From Oidiodendron maius Zn (Eukaryota > Ascomycota > Leotiomycetes > Myxotrichaceae), in contig KN832872.1 in NCBI GenBank assembly GCA_000827325.1, positions 682,001-746,000 of the forward strand: a stretch of 64,000 nt of DNA, given 5' to 3'. Made by a program: the position numbers and the translations under genes. The notes under the pieces were generated by a model that ran no database searches, was not told the DNA's origin, and saw nothing but the letters and a program-made list of their open reading frames with translations. Position 1 is the first letter of the stretch, and every line of letters starts with the position of its first letter. Shown piece by piece: positions 36,500-46,342 of the stretch.

Positions 36500-39076
36500 T
36501 CAACTTGCCTCTAATGAGAAATTGTCAAAGCTCCATTGCTTCCTCTTCAGCGCCATGCTGACTTCCTTAACCCGCTTCGCCTCTTTTTCTTTATCCCCTC
36601 TTGCTTTTACTGCTTTTGCTTTGACAACCTTTTCTTTTGCCTCTTTTTCAATCGCCTCTGCGCCATTTTCCTCCGCGTCCAGGTCGAGCAGGAACTTCTC
36701 CTTCGCCGTCTTGGTGCCCTGCACTTCACGCACCCTCTCATCCATAGACACCGGGGATATGAGGCGGGTGACGATCACGTCCTCAGTCTGGCCGAGACGG
36801 TGTGCCCGCGACGCCATCTGCGCCTCTTTAGCAGACGACCACTCTGGAGTGAGGAACAATAAGCTAGCCGCGGCAGTAAAGTTCGATCCCACGCCGCCGG
36901 CGCTCGATTGGACGAGCATGACGCGATACTTGGAATCTTTATTCTGAAACTCCTTTTCCATATCCGAACGCTTCTCTGGGGTTGTCGTTCCGTCGTATCT
37001 CAGGACGGGTATACTCCTCTCCTCGTCTAGTGCGATCTCCAAGATGTCGAGTCCGACGAGGGAGTAGGAGAAGACAAGGCATTTATAGGGCCTCTTTCTC
37101 AGGTTGTCGTCCGTCCACATTACAGCGGCGTCCATCTTGGAGGACTTCCACCTCTTTCTTAGGCGGATACCATCTAGGAACCCCTTCCTCCGTGCCGTAG
37201 GCTTCTTGGGGGGCTGCAACTTCTCTATCTCGCTGGCCGCGTTCTCGTCGAGACCAGAATCTGATAGCCATGCCTTCAGTTCGTCCTTGTCTGGCAAGCC
37301 GTAGCCGGCCTCTGGGATGAGGTAATGTAGAGCGGCCTGCGACGCCCTCATCATCTCAACTAGGACCCTGGCCCTAGTAGCGAACGGAATGCTGCCCACC
37401 TGGTCTGCTATCATTTGAGGGTTGTGTGTGAGGACAAGCCTGAACGGCGAACTCCATTGTTTACGGGTTGTGATTTGCAGGTCCTGCTCTGTTGTTGAGT
37501 TGAAGTGATGATAATCTTTCATAAAAACATGCTTCTGCTTGTCCTCCTGGCTTGGTTCGTTACCATTCGTGTCATGAAAGCGAAGAAACATGTTGATTTT
37601 GCACCTCTCATCCGGATGCGTGCCATCTCTCGCGGAGTCGAACAGTTCCTTACTCTTAAAGATGCACGGGTTCTCTCCCGTACGGTCTAGGGGGACCTTT
37701 TGGGTCACCCACTTTATTTGCCGAAGCCCTGTCAATGGCAATCCATCAAAGTTGTCAAGCTTCTTATGTCTAAGCATGACCGCGCTTAGAGCCGCTTTCA
37801 GTATGCCACCGCGTGTTCCAGTTAGTATGGGGGACTCCGTCCTCCCACTGCGAGAATTCTTTTTCGGCCGGGCGAAGTAGGATTTAAAAAATTGGATATC
37901 ATTTAGAGGATAGATTCGTAAGAATCTAAAGAGTGACTGGAGGTCGGGATAATCGTTCGCGAAAGGTGTTCCGGTCGCAAGATATCTAAATTCGGCTCGC
38001 AGAGAGTTGGCCGCAGCAAAACTAGCGCTGTCCTGATTCCGGATCATGTGCCCCTCATCCAGGATTAGCCTACCCCAAGCCATGGCAAAGAGTGGGCACC
38101 GGGGCCTCTCCATATTGATCGGATCTGATTTGATAATATCCCCACAGTCGTTTACGGTTAGTAGAGCGTTGCATGTCGGGTCGCTAGCCCTCGCTGTGAA
38201 GCTTTTCCTAACTGACTCGAGTTGTCTGTGCTCCCCGCGCAGCCTGTTGTAGCTGGCTACCACGAATTCTTTGTCCCTAAGCTGTGCGATGTCTGCCGTG
38301 CCGTCGCACCGGCAGATCCTCTCGAGTGGGATCCCGGCGAGCTCGAGTGCACGTATCCAGTTGGTGATTATGGCCGCCGGGGCCACGACGAGCGTCGGCT
38401 TCCCCAGTGGCCTGCTCTGGTTGAAGGCTATGAGTTGGACGGTCTTGCCTAGTCCCATTTCATCGGCGAGAATGGCTCCCTTCATCTCATCCTCCAGCTC
38501 CCCCAACCGCCCAATGTTCTGCCGTTGGTGCGGGAGTAGGTCGAACATTGCGCCGCGCTTGGCTCGCATGGCGCGGATGATTGCCTCCTCCTGCAGGCTC
38601 CCTTCCCAGTATGCCTCCGTACGGCCGGTGCTGTCCTCGGTCGACTTTAGCGTGAGGTTGTACAAGGCTTTGAACTTCTTCTCGTGTTCCATGGCGCATT
38701 GACGCAGAGACTCCTGCAGCTCCGCATTCTGCTGGTGGACTACGGGAGCGGCATGTCCTGTCTTTTGTTCTGTCTTAAAGATATCCATCCTTTCACTCTG
38801 CTCTGTAGTTTCGCTCATCTCCGTGTCGCATTCTGTGTTAAGGCTCTCTGTGTCAGGATGCGCCTTCTCACTCTTTTCCGTGTCGCCCTCCATTGATTCT
38901 CCTATGTTTTGAGCGACAAGCTCGTCCATATAGACGAACCATCCCGTCGGTTTCATGCAAGCCCTTAGGTCCTGGCCCTCCTTGAATATGTTACTCTCCT
39001 TCAAGTCTCGTGTGTATCTCCCAGCCTTCGCCAGATTCGTAAATCTAGAATCTATGGATTTGTTAGCGTGGCCCAT
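36500..39076 (-). CDS. SNF2-family ATPase (helicase-like)
   Basis: 858 residues, intronless, ATG at 39076 (MGHANKSIDSRFTNLAK). Both RecA lobes are present: ILADEMGLGKTVQL (Walker A, about 207), LILDEGHMIRN (DEGH box, about 339), YLATGTPFAND (motif III), then LVFSYSLVGLDILE (about 672), SSAGGVGSNF (motif V, about 729) and RAHRLGQTEDV (motif VI, about 759). Such ATPases translocate on double-stranded DNA and remodel protein-DNA complexes. The C-terminus is Lys/Glu-rich and the stop at 36,500 lies in a frame that, shifted by one base, continues into a NADAR domain; the two were probably one protein. The helicase lobes look intact and active. SNF2 proteins of this RAD5/RAD16-like type are common in fungal accessory regions. 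Confidence 0.88.
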   Translation of the reverse strand: MGHANKSIDSRFTNLAKAGRYTRDLKESNIFKEGQDLRACMKPTGWFVYMDELVAQNIGESMEGDTEKSEKAHPDTESLNTECDTEMSETTEQSERMDIFKTEQKTGHAAPVVHQQNAELQESLRQCAMEHEKKFKALYNLTLKSTEDSTGRTEAYWEGSLQEEAIIRAMRAKRGAMFDLLPHQRQNIGRLGELEDEMKGAILADEMGLGKTVQLIAFNQSRPLGKPTLVVAPAAIITNWIRALELAGIPLERICRCDGTADIAQLRDKEFVVASYNRLRGEHRQLESVRKSFTARASDPTCNALLTVNDCGDIIKSDPINMERPRCPLFAMAWGRLILDEGHMIRNQDSASFAAANSLRAEFRYLATGTPFANDYPDLQSLFRFLRIYPLNDIQFFKSYFARPKKNSRSGRTESPILTGTRGGILKAALSAVMLRHKKLDNFDGLPLTGLRQIKWVTQKVPLDRTGENPCIFKSKELFDSARDGTHPDERCKINMFLRFHDTNGNEPSQEDKQKHVFMKDYHHFNSTTEQDLQITTRKQWSSPFRLVLTHNPQMIADQVGSIPFATRARVLVEMMRASQAALHYLIPEAGYGLPDKDELKAWLSDSGLDENAASEIEKLQPPKKPTARRKGFLDGIRLRKRWKSSKMDAAVMWTDDNLRKRPYKCLVFSYSLVGLDILEIALDEERSIPVLRYDGTTTPEKRSDMEKEFQNKDSKYRVMLVQSSAGGVGSNFTAAASLLFLTPEWSSAKEAQMASRAHRLGQTEDVIVTRLISPVSMDERVREVQGTKTAKEKFLLDLDAEENGAEAIEKEAKEKVVKAKAVKARGDKEKEAKRVKEVSMALKRKQWSFDNFSLEAS

Positions 39077-39389
39077 GATCTTGTGTGCATGACGTACCCA
39101 TGCCAGCGTCCATATTCCAATCTCCCATTGCCGAAGTTGCTCTGGGCGTTTGTCTTGGATCGTGTGATGATGGTACGTGATTAGTTGATAAAGGAGAGAG
39201 AGAGAATGGTTGAAAAGGGGCTGAAGAGGCTGAGTAGAGAAGAGGGATGGAGAAGGGTCAAAGAAGAGTTGATATACTATGGAGGTTTGGGAGGGTATTT
39301 TGCAAGAAGCGAGCTAATGAAGGTGAAAAAAGCAGCACAAGCTAGGAAATAGAGCTCTGGGACAAAGAATTCGTGGTAGCCAGCTACAA

Positions 39390-40650
39390 CAGGTCTACAG
39401 TAAAATCTGCTTATAACGGACGACTTGGTTTCACAAATTAATTCCGTAATAAAGAGATTCCGTTATATAAAGTAGTCATATGCCAACCCATTTTACTGCA
39501 CTGTATAAACTGGCTTATACGCCACCCTTTTCTACTTGGTTATTTGGATAAATAAGTGTACACCCTGTCAGACCCACATTATCCCTAAATTAGAATATGA
39601 CTATTCGCTGCTTTAAAATGATGAATTCTTCTAAATCTATAGTATTTTGTATGTCCTCTTTGAACATCAATTACAGCCTGGCAGCATACAGGTATAGACC
39701 TAATAAGCCCCTAGTCTGCTCAGTTGTAATTGTATTCCAAGCCTCCGCTACAGCCTCTTATAATCGTGTATATGATCGATGAATCTCTTGATATTTCTCT
39801 TGAATATAGTCCTTTATCTAATCCTAAAGAGTCTCAATCGGGTTTAAATCGGGTGAATTAGCTGGCAAGAATATAGGAGATAATCCTCTTGCTTGAAGCT
39901 TGGCTTATATCTCTCTTGAGCTATATAAGCTTGCATTATCTTGCATTAAAAGAAGCCTCTATTGGTGACAGTACCTGCTTAAAGTAGGCACTATATACTG
40001 ACAATAAGAGGCAGAGGATATTAAACCCTAATCCTTCTCCTAGACAATTCCTAGATCTTTATTGTAAAGTCTTGAAATTGAGCTCTAGAACATCTAGCCT
40101 ATTTTATGTTGCACCTTAGGCTCTAGGCAGTCATACTGTAAGACTTCACTAGGCCGACGAGTTACTCTTACTTTCTTATGCTTTCCAGGATTAACTCAAG
40201 TCTCGTCAGTCCAAAGGACTTGGTCCCATTGCTCTTGAGTCTAGTATATATACTAAAGAGCCCACTCAAGTCAACTATATAGCTAAAACTCAGATAGACC
40301 GCATAGTATTGAAATACATCTACATACAGTACTAGTCTCTAATTAAAATTCCAATTTTATATTGCTTCATAAAGTGATACATGGCTGGTAAAACTCGGGT
40401 GTTGCAAGAGGACTAACCACCAATCGTACTCTCCTCTATATAATTAGTCAACACTTTATAACCCATCTCAGTCTTGACCGTTCCTTTCTCCTATAACATC
40501 TCCTTTATTATCCACTTTCTCATACAGCTTAAGTAAGTCTCCATTCTCTCCGCTATAAGTTTAATTATCACTTCATAACCTATCTCAGTCTTGGCCATTC
40601 ATCTCTTCTACCATTAGCAACAGCTCTGATACTTCTAGGTATTTACAAAC
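39390..40650 (-). mobile_element. Decayed Tc1/mariner transposon
   Basis: The minus strand encodes remnants of a DDE transposase read from about 40,600 to 39,600. WTDETW (first Asp) is near 40,205, LMQDNA (second Asp) near 39,950, and ANSPDLNPIETL (catalytic Glu) near 39,840. TAG and TAA replace many Gln and Trp codons, as expected after RIP. The start near 39,393 (ACAGTAAAATCTGC) resembles a terminal repeat end, but no matching inverted end was found on the right, so the copy is truncated or diverged there. It lies in the promoter side of the SNF2 gene, 300 bases away. Confidence 0.8.
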
Positions 40651-40777
40651 CTAAGCAAATAACCTCCATTCCCAATATCTTACAGTCTTTAGCCATACTT
40701 TCACCCTCCTTGACATGGCGGGGGAAGGCAAAAGAACACGCCAATATGAAAAGTAGGAGTTGCATAACCTAGGGAAG

Positions 40778-41953
40778 ATGACGCTAATAGCTTACAGGCG
40801 CCCACGGATGGCCTTTGCAAGGCTTAGCGATGGGATGATAATATACGTATACTGCTTCCAAACGGTCAGAGGTCATAACGTAACATGGGCAAGAAATCAA
40901 TCTCTTACAGAAGAACCCCGCAGGCCCCAGGACATGGAGAGATTTGCTATGAGAGCAGAAAACCGTCTCCCGCCTTTCGACACGTTATTGGCCAATGTCA
41001 AAACCTTGACTAGAGCGAACAAGATAATACAAGAAGAATATTATAAACAACCAGAGTTACCGCGAAATGAATGGCGACAGATGCGCTCGTCCATTCGAGA
41101 CAAGTCTCCCAGCAGCAATGTGAGCATACAAAAGCTAGACCATGGTGCCAGTGACGAGCATGCCACGCAACTAGACCATGGTGCCAGTGATGAGCATGCC
41201 ACGCAGCTAGACCATGGTGCCAGTGATGAGCATGTCACGCAACTAGACCATGGTGCCAGTGATGAGCATGCCACGCAGCCATACGAGAAGAAGCTAGGTA
41301 CTGTCAAGGTCGGAGGTTTGCCAGAGAAGAGCGGGGAAGCGCCACGAGACGCCATGATCACAGACTGGGAGTCAGGAAATGCCGCGGACCGCAAACTGCA
41401 TTTAATTATCAACGCCATGCAGCTCTCCAAAAAGTACCAAGAAGCAGGGCAACCAGTCCCCTCGGAGATGCTAGTAGTAGGGACCGCAAAGGCTTTATTG
41501 AACGGTCGATTCAAGACTCCGGGAGAGTACAAACCATGGGCAGATTGGAAAGCCAATCCAGAGATCGTCGACGAGACTGGCCCAAAAGAGAGTATGAAAC
41601 CAACGAGCTGCGACATGTCTGTGAATAATAATGAGCACAAGAAATCCACGCCCATTCTCAATAGCCTGGCTGGTCAAAATAAACCCACGAATCGCCAAGA
41701 TCATAATGATAACGGCCATGCAAAAAGCACAATAGCAAAATCCGCTGCCTGCCATAATACAGAAAACACCTTGAAAAGGTCAAGAGAGACGGACACCAGG
41801 AGAGAAAATCCCAAAAAGGTGAAAAGAATGTCCACACCTGGGGATAAACATGATGGCAACACAACCGATGGTGTGCAGGAGGAGAGGGTGATAGGTTGGA
41901 TGGATATAAGGCCAACTCAGAAATATAGGAGCTGGTTTTCGTCGTGCAGGTAG
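40778..41953 (+). CDS. Hypothetical protein with four 12-residue tandem repeats
   Basis: 391 residues from ATG 40778; the frame is open slightly upstream but without ATG. The sequence is hydrophilic, with no signal peptide, membrane segment or known domain. Residues about 120-167 are four near-perfect copies of LDHGASDEHATQ. Downstream comes a helical part (HLIINAMQLSKKYQEAG) and a basic, nuclear-signal-like C-terminus (RRENPKKVKRM). Codon use looks like real coding DNA and the frame is uninterrupted for 1.2 kb within a TA-rich relic-filled area, which argues for recent selection or recent arrival. Function unknown; it could be a DNA-binding accessory protein of an element. Confidence 0.6.
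   Translation: MTLIAYRRPRMAFARLSDGMIIYVYCFQTVRGHNVTWARNQSLTEEPRRPQDMERFAMRAENRLPPFDTLLANVKTLTRANKIIQEEYYKQPELPRNEWRQMRSSIRDKSPSSNVSIQKLDHGASDEHATQLDHGASDEHATQLDHGASDEHVTQLDHGASDEHATQPYEKKLGTVKVGGLPEKSGEAPRDAMITDWESGNAADRKLHLIINAMQLSKKYQEAGQPVPSEMLVVGTAKALLNGRFKTPGEYKPWADWKANPEIVDETGPKESMKPTSCDMSVNNNEHKKSTPILNSLAGQNKPTNRQDHNDNGHAKSTIAKSAACHNTENTLKRSRETDTRRENPKKVKRMSTPGDKHDGNTTDGVQEERVIGWMDIRPTQKYRSWFSSCR
41135..41278 (+). repeat. Coding minisatellite, 36-base unit x 4
   Basis: Four tandem units, each encoding LDHGASDEHATQ; one copy has Val for Ala. Units differ by only a few bases, mainly GAC/GAT and CAA/CAG swaps, so they are young and probably vary in number among strains. Confidence 0.95.
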
Positions 41954-42089
41954 AAAGATTCAAGTGACTACGGGTTTATAAAGAAGGGACATACTTGCTG
42001 CTTTAGGAGGAATTTAAGGCGGGACATGCTTAAGGGTTTACGAGCTTATTATTCATTTAATACAATCAGCTTACCGTCATGACATGTCA

Positions 42090-42143
42090 TAAGCTAATAC
42101 CGTATAAACCGACTTATACCCCCCCCCCCCCCCCCCCTTACTG
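42090..42143. repeat. Transposon-end-like motif with a 19-base C run
   Basis: GTATAAACCGACTTATAC is followed by a C homopolymer (42,119-42,137) and TTACTGTAG. A related GTATAAACTGGCTTATAC sits at about 39,503 in the same orientation. The layout matches an inverted terminal end of a Tc1/mariner-type element or MITE, with the partner end not found. The exact length of the homopolymer is unreliable. Confidence 0.5.
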
Positions 42144-42151
42144 TAGCCCGT

Positions 42152-42690
42152 GTGAAACAAATGCCCTCTCTCAGGAGGGGGCGTATACTTAGTGACTTAG
42201 ATAAATATAGTAAGTGTCAACCCTATCGATTTAGTGGTTCTGGTAGGTTCTATATTACTTTACCTCGCTTTCCTGACATCTTTCGCAAGTCACTTAGCAC
42301 ATCTCAATCATCACTAGACTTCTCAACCTCTACTACCTCTAACAATCCTGAATATCTAATACCGACACTAAAGACTCCTACCTATAATATTACCCGTGAT
42401 ATAAGGCTCAAGGTGCAAAACCCTTTACCTATATGCTGGCGACTTATTACGGCATTAGGCCTTAGGCATCAAGGCATTCACTAGTGCTCCTCCTGTACTT
42501 AGCCAGATCCTCGATCGTATCCTTCTCCTTTCTAGTCAAGAGAGATACACCCAATACAAGTTGCGCCTTTGATTCTATCACAGACCAAGCTTGTTACGGG
42601 TCGCTGCCGTAATACGACTAAAGATGATATAGCTCCCCAATTGAACCTTACTCCATGTTAGGTTCAATATGCAATATCCCACCAGGTTAC
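42152..42690 (+). other. Decayed non-coding stretch after the transposon end
   Basis: A 110-codon open frame at 42,152-42,484 has Ser/Thr-rich composition and no domain; it probably belongs to a degraded element. Confidence 0.3.
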
Positions 42691-43000
42691 ACCTCAAAAG
42701 AAGAGCTCTGGACGACGACCCTTACTAGGTCTAACTGAGCGCAGGCAGCTAATTGAGTGAGTATGTGCCTCAGCTAGGAATTGACGCGCTCCCTAGAAAA
42801 GACATCCCTAGAATTCTAGGCCGGAATTGCGCGGTATATGCGATTGAGACTGCCTTTAAAATCGAGGGCTTTGCGCGTTGTATACACTCAAGAAGCCTGT
42901 CCTTACAGAGGCACATAAAGCAGCGCGATTACAGTCTGTGAATTCGAGTGTTGCCAGAGCACAGACCACCACTGGTGGATAGAAGAGACATACTTAACTT
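42690..43000 (+). mobile_element. Tc1/mariner transposase N-terminal fragment
   Basis: Traces of a helix-turn-helix region of a Tc1-type transposase: GRRPLLGLTERRQLIE, then IPRILGRNCAVYAIETAF. The catalytic part is missing or unrecognisable. It is on the opposite strand from the copy at 39.4-40.6 kb and not simply its other half. Confidence 0.5.
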
Positions 43001-43193
43001 GTATAGGAAATTGGTTAATAAGTTATGTTAGGCAGCAGTTGATACGGAGAGGCCACGACGTAGGAATCAGCACTAAGTTAGCTAGAGAAATAAGGATGTA
43101 AGACAATGTTCTTGTAATTGTATGTCTGTCTAGGGTATAGTCTTGTGCGCACAGCCAGCTGCTATCACCCTGTGCCGCCCCCTATGTTCGACT

Positions 43194-43853
43194 TTACGCA
43201 TCTTCCTTGCGCGGGCCGTCCATCAGCAGGTCTTTGCCAAGTTCACTTCCTATCATGCTAACTAGATCAATGATAATGCGGTTTTCTTCGTCGTCTGGCA
43301 TCTATAGCTCTGTCAAGACATGACACTACTGATTCGGGCAGTAGAAACATACGTATCCTTGGATATTTTCTAGCCTCTTAGCAATTTCTTGCCACGCATC
43401 GTTATGCGTGTTACTGATTCCCTTCTCTATGCCAGTAGTAGTTGCTATGATCCTAGCTTTGTGGGTGTCACCCAACTCCTCTCTCGCGCGTTTAATACCA
43501 GCTGCTATGATCTGGATCACAATATCCTTTAAATCGTAGTTAGCTTGGTATTGTGTCATGGCATGTACTGTACTCTAAGCTTACCGGCATTGAGTAATCG
43601 GGAATATCCATTGAATGGCGCATCTGTGCTATCCATCGTAACTTGTCGTTGAACTTAGCTGTTGGCTCAGTTTGGCTGACACGCTCCTCATGTTGCAGGT
43701 CGTCAAATTGCTTTTGCAGTTCAACTCTCTTTGCTTGCAGGAGTTTGAGTTTATCCCTTTCCTCCTTGATCTTTGGGTCAATATCGCCGTATTCTGTGAC
43801 ATAATATTAGCAATATAACCTTACTATTAATGCATAGAGTACTTTGTACCCAT
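43194..43853 (-). CDS. Small coiled-coil protein with four tiny exons, hypothetical
   Basis: Gene model inferred from splice signals: ATG G at 43853, then an exon beginning EYGDIDPKIKEERDKLKLLQ, an exon DIVIQIIAAGIKRAREELGD and a last exon MPDDEENRIIIDLVSMIGSE ending at TAA 43,194. Each intron has GT-AG ends (branch GCTAAC in one), and phases agree throughout, giving about 185 residues. The second exon is a clear coiled coil (LLQAKRVELQKQFDDLQHEE). Family not recognised. It is free of the stops that litter the surrounding relics, so it is probably a live accessory gene. Confidence 0.5.
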
Positions 43854-45064
43854 AGCTATCAATCAGGAGTATAACTTATCGTGCCTGCTGATATTGTTTC
43901 GTGGAATAGTGAAATAGAGACAGAGGGAGCAAGGATGTAGGGTGTGATGTAGATGGATCCGGGGTTGAGATTATTATAGTAACAAAGGGCCTTATGAGAT
44001 CAAATTGGTGTCTATTCACGCGATGCTTTCTGTAATTCTTGATCTCGTCGCCTCCGTATTGTTCCACCGTCGACGCGTCACTCGGTTATTTGGCTTTAAC
44101 ACATTTCCTCCTCTCCTTAGACTAACATCCTCGCCGACTTCAAATCGGTCTGGTCGACACCTCTCTGCGACCCGCCAGCCTTTAATCAAAATCGCCAGCT
44201 CTCCTCAACGCAGCCCAAACCCTTAATCTCGAAAGAGTTCAATCGAAAAGCCCAATCGTCTGTCTCTCTGACCTCGATAGTCTATGCGCATCTACGTCGC
44301 GGTCTGGATCTCATCGCCTATCTCAGTGGCCAACCTACCTAACGACGAACTTCTATCACATCATGGCCAAGTGGCATACGTGCACCGTCACGGTGATCCC
44401 GCTGGAGTGGAGCGGCCACGCCGTCTCGACCACTTCCCGAGCGCAATACGCTATCCAGAACTATGTTACCCAGCCCCTGCCCCTCCGCGCAGGTTGGTCT
44501 CCTGGATCCATCGCCAACGGCTTGGCCTTTGTCAGCGTCCGCGCAGGGGATCGGCGCCCGGGCATCACGATGTGTTGAACTGTGATGTTGGCGGTGAGAG
44601 TTTCAAACATACCTTTACTATTACCTTCATAAGGGGGATATTGTGGACATGGGCATTAACTACGGTGCTAACAATATTGTCTTCTCCTTCACGCACGCCG
44701 TGGCCGTCTCTGGCGAGGCCTCCTGGCGATATGATCACGTCCCTCCCCCTGGCGAACCCGTCCCTGAGCATGTCGTCTAGGCCCAGCACCTTGCCGAAAT
44801 CCTGCCGCGGGTGCGACGTCTCTATTCTCTCTAGCCTGGGATCTATCTGCGGGAGTGTTAGTACACCAGTCTCACCTATTCCTAGGATGTGCCATGGTAT
44901 CCAAGAAGCTGACACCTGTGCAGGACAAGTAGGTCCGGTCTAATGGCGGAGGGCGTTCCGCAGGTGCCACTCAGCGATCCCCCACAATGACCACCTCCAT
45001 CCCTTAGTGTAGCTTAGATGATGAGAGTGGACGGAACGGCAAGATACGCTCTACAAGAGTACCT
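43854..45064. other. Spacer with GC-richer frames but no supported gene
   Basis: The part 44,000-44,950 is richer in GC than its surroundings and has competing open frames on both strands (for example 44,284-44,943). One frame near 44,640-44,780 reads protein-like, but neighbouring frames break it. It may be a decayed gene; I cannot name a family. Confidence 0.3.
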
Positions 45065-45265
45065 TCTTAAAATGTTCCACACCTCTCAGAGAAGCAGAGA
45101 AAGCAGTAAAGGGGGTTCAGCTCGTGGTCCGGAATGACCTTAAACTACCATATAGTCCGGGATGACTCTAAACTACGTACGTATTCAAGGCGTACAAGCA
45201 TGTAATTGAAGAATTACATGTCCAATCAACAAAACTAAGCCCAAGAATTTTAAAGAGGTATTTCA
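45065..45265 (-). repeat. Right arm of the 13-kb-spaced inverted repeat
   Basis: Reverse complement of 31,715-32,000, lacking about 80 internal bases. Matching blocks are 45,065-45,235 and about 45,249-45,263. The two arms enclose the gypsy fossil, the amidoligase, SNF2-NADAR, both Tc1 relics, the tandem-repeat protein and the second coiled-coil gene. Confidence 0.85.
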
Positions 45266-45267
45266 AC

Positions 45268-45360
45268 ATTCACAACATCGAAAAACTTCTCTTATTCCCC
45301 TCGACGCGAATATATTCACAACATCGAAAAAACTTCTCTTATTCCACTCGACGCGACTAT
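45268..45360. repeat. Direct tandem repeat, 46-base unit x 2
   Basis: Two nearly identical units starting ATTCACAACATCG and ending CGACGCGA(A/C)TATA sit immediately outside the right inverted-repeat arm. They may be subterminal repeats of the same element or an unrelated duplication. Confidence 0.85.
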
Positions 45361-46342
45361 AGGTACACTTTCTTTACATGCGTTAAGGGCTTTCTCCTTC
45401 CGCGATCATGGCCTTCACTGGGTTGTGACTTCCTCATTTTGCCATACTTTCTACTTTCAGTTTCTCGCGACTTCCTCATTCAGTCATACCGTCTATTTCT
45501 CGAGAGGCGATTGATTTATCAATCATACGAGCAGAGCTCTCCAGGCAAAGTGTGAAGTTCCCTTGCCTGCCACGAAGGATAACGCTAATGGTCAAAAGTA
45601 TTTGAGTAGTGCTACCATGCATGCGATTGCTAACAGATCAAGCCTGCCACTTTCCAATTACAATAGGTAGTACACGCATGTCGCCAGGCGCTGTCCTCGC
45701 ACGGAGACGACACGCAGAACTTACCGTGAGTGTTGGTGGATGCTGGCAAAGGAGGCCAGCAAAGGGATAGAAGGCATCCAAATACAACTTGATTTAGTGG
45801 TGCTAATATAAATCCAGTCCCAGATACTAGGGCCTGGATGTGTCAACAATGACGCTGACATATCGATGATATCACTGAATATTTGAATAAGGCAGTCACC
45901 CTTTGGATCAAGCCCCCATTGCTACAAGTTCAGATCATGTTTGCGGAGGACGTGGACGAACATTATACATTCAAGACACGCCGACAACTCCGAGATAAGC
46001 CAGGGAGGGGAATCACAACATACAAAGTTCTGAAGCACGTTAGCACCGCACCGAGATTTGCCAAACTCAGCCTCACGTACCTGGTCGAGTCCACCGTTCG
46101 TATACGTCACGACCTTAAGCACATAGTCATCGAACGTTCCAACAAGCCCTATTTAACGAACAAATCGACTCCCCCTCTCAATAAGAAACTCAAAAGGCAC
46201 GTTTGTTGCACGTCCACTTTCCTACTCCCACTATACTTCATCGTGGTCTTCGGCGTTCTCGCCTTACAAATCTCAGCTTCAGAGAAGCAACTAGCTCTAG
46301 ATATAGTGCACGCGCAATCTGACGACGGCCACATCTTAGGCC

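Noticed and set aside
44284-44943. 219-codon frame that could be a gene
   Set aside because: Competing frames on both strands, no splice model that improves it and no family match; kept only as a spacer note.
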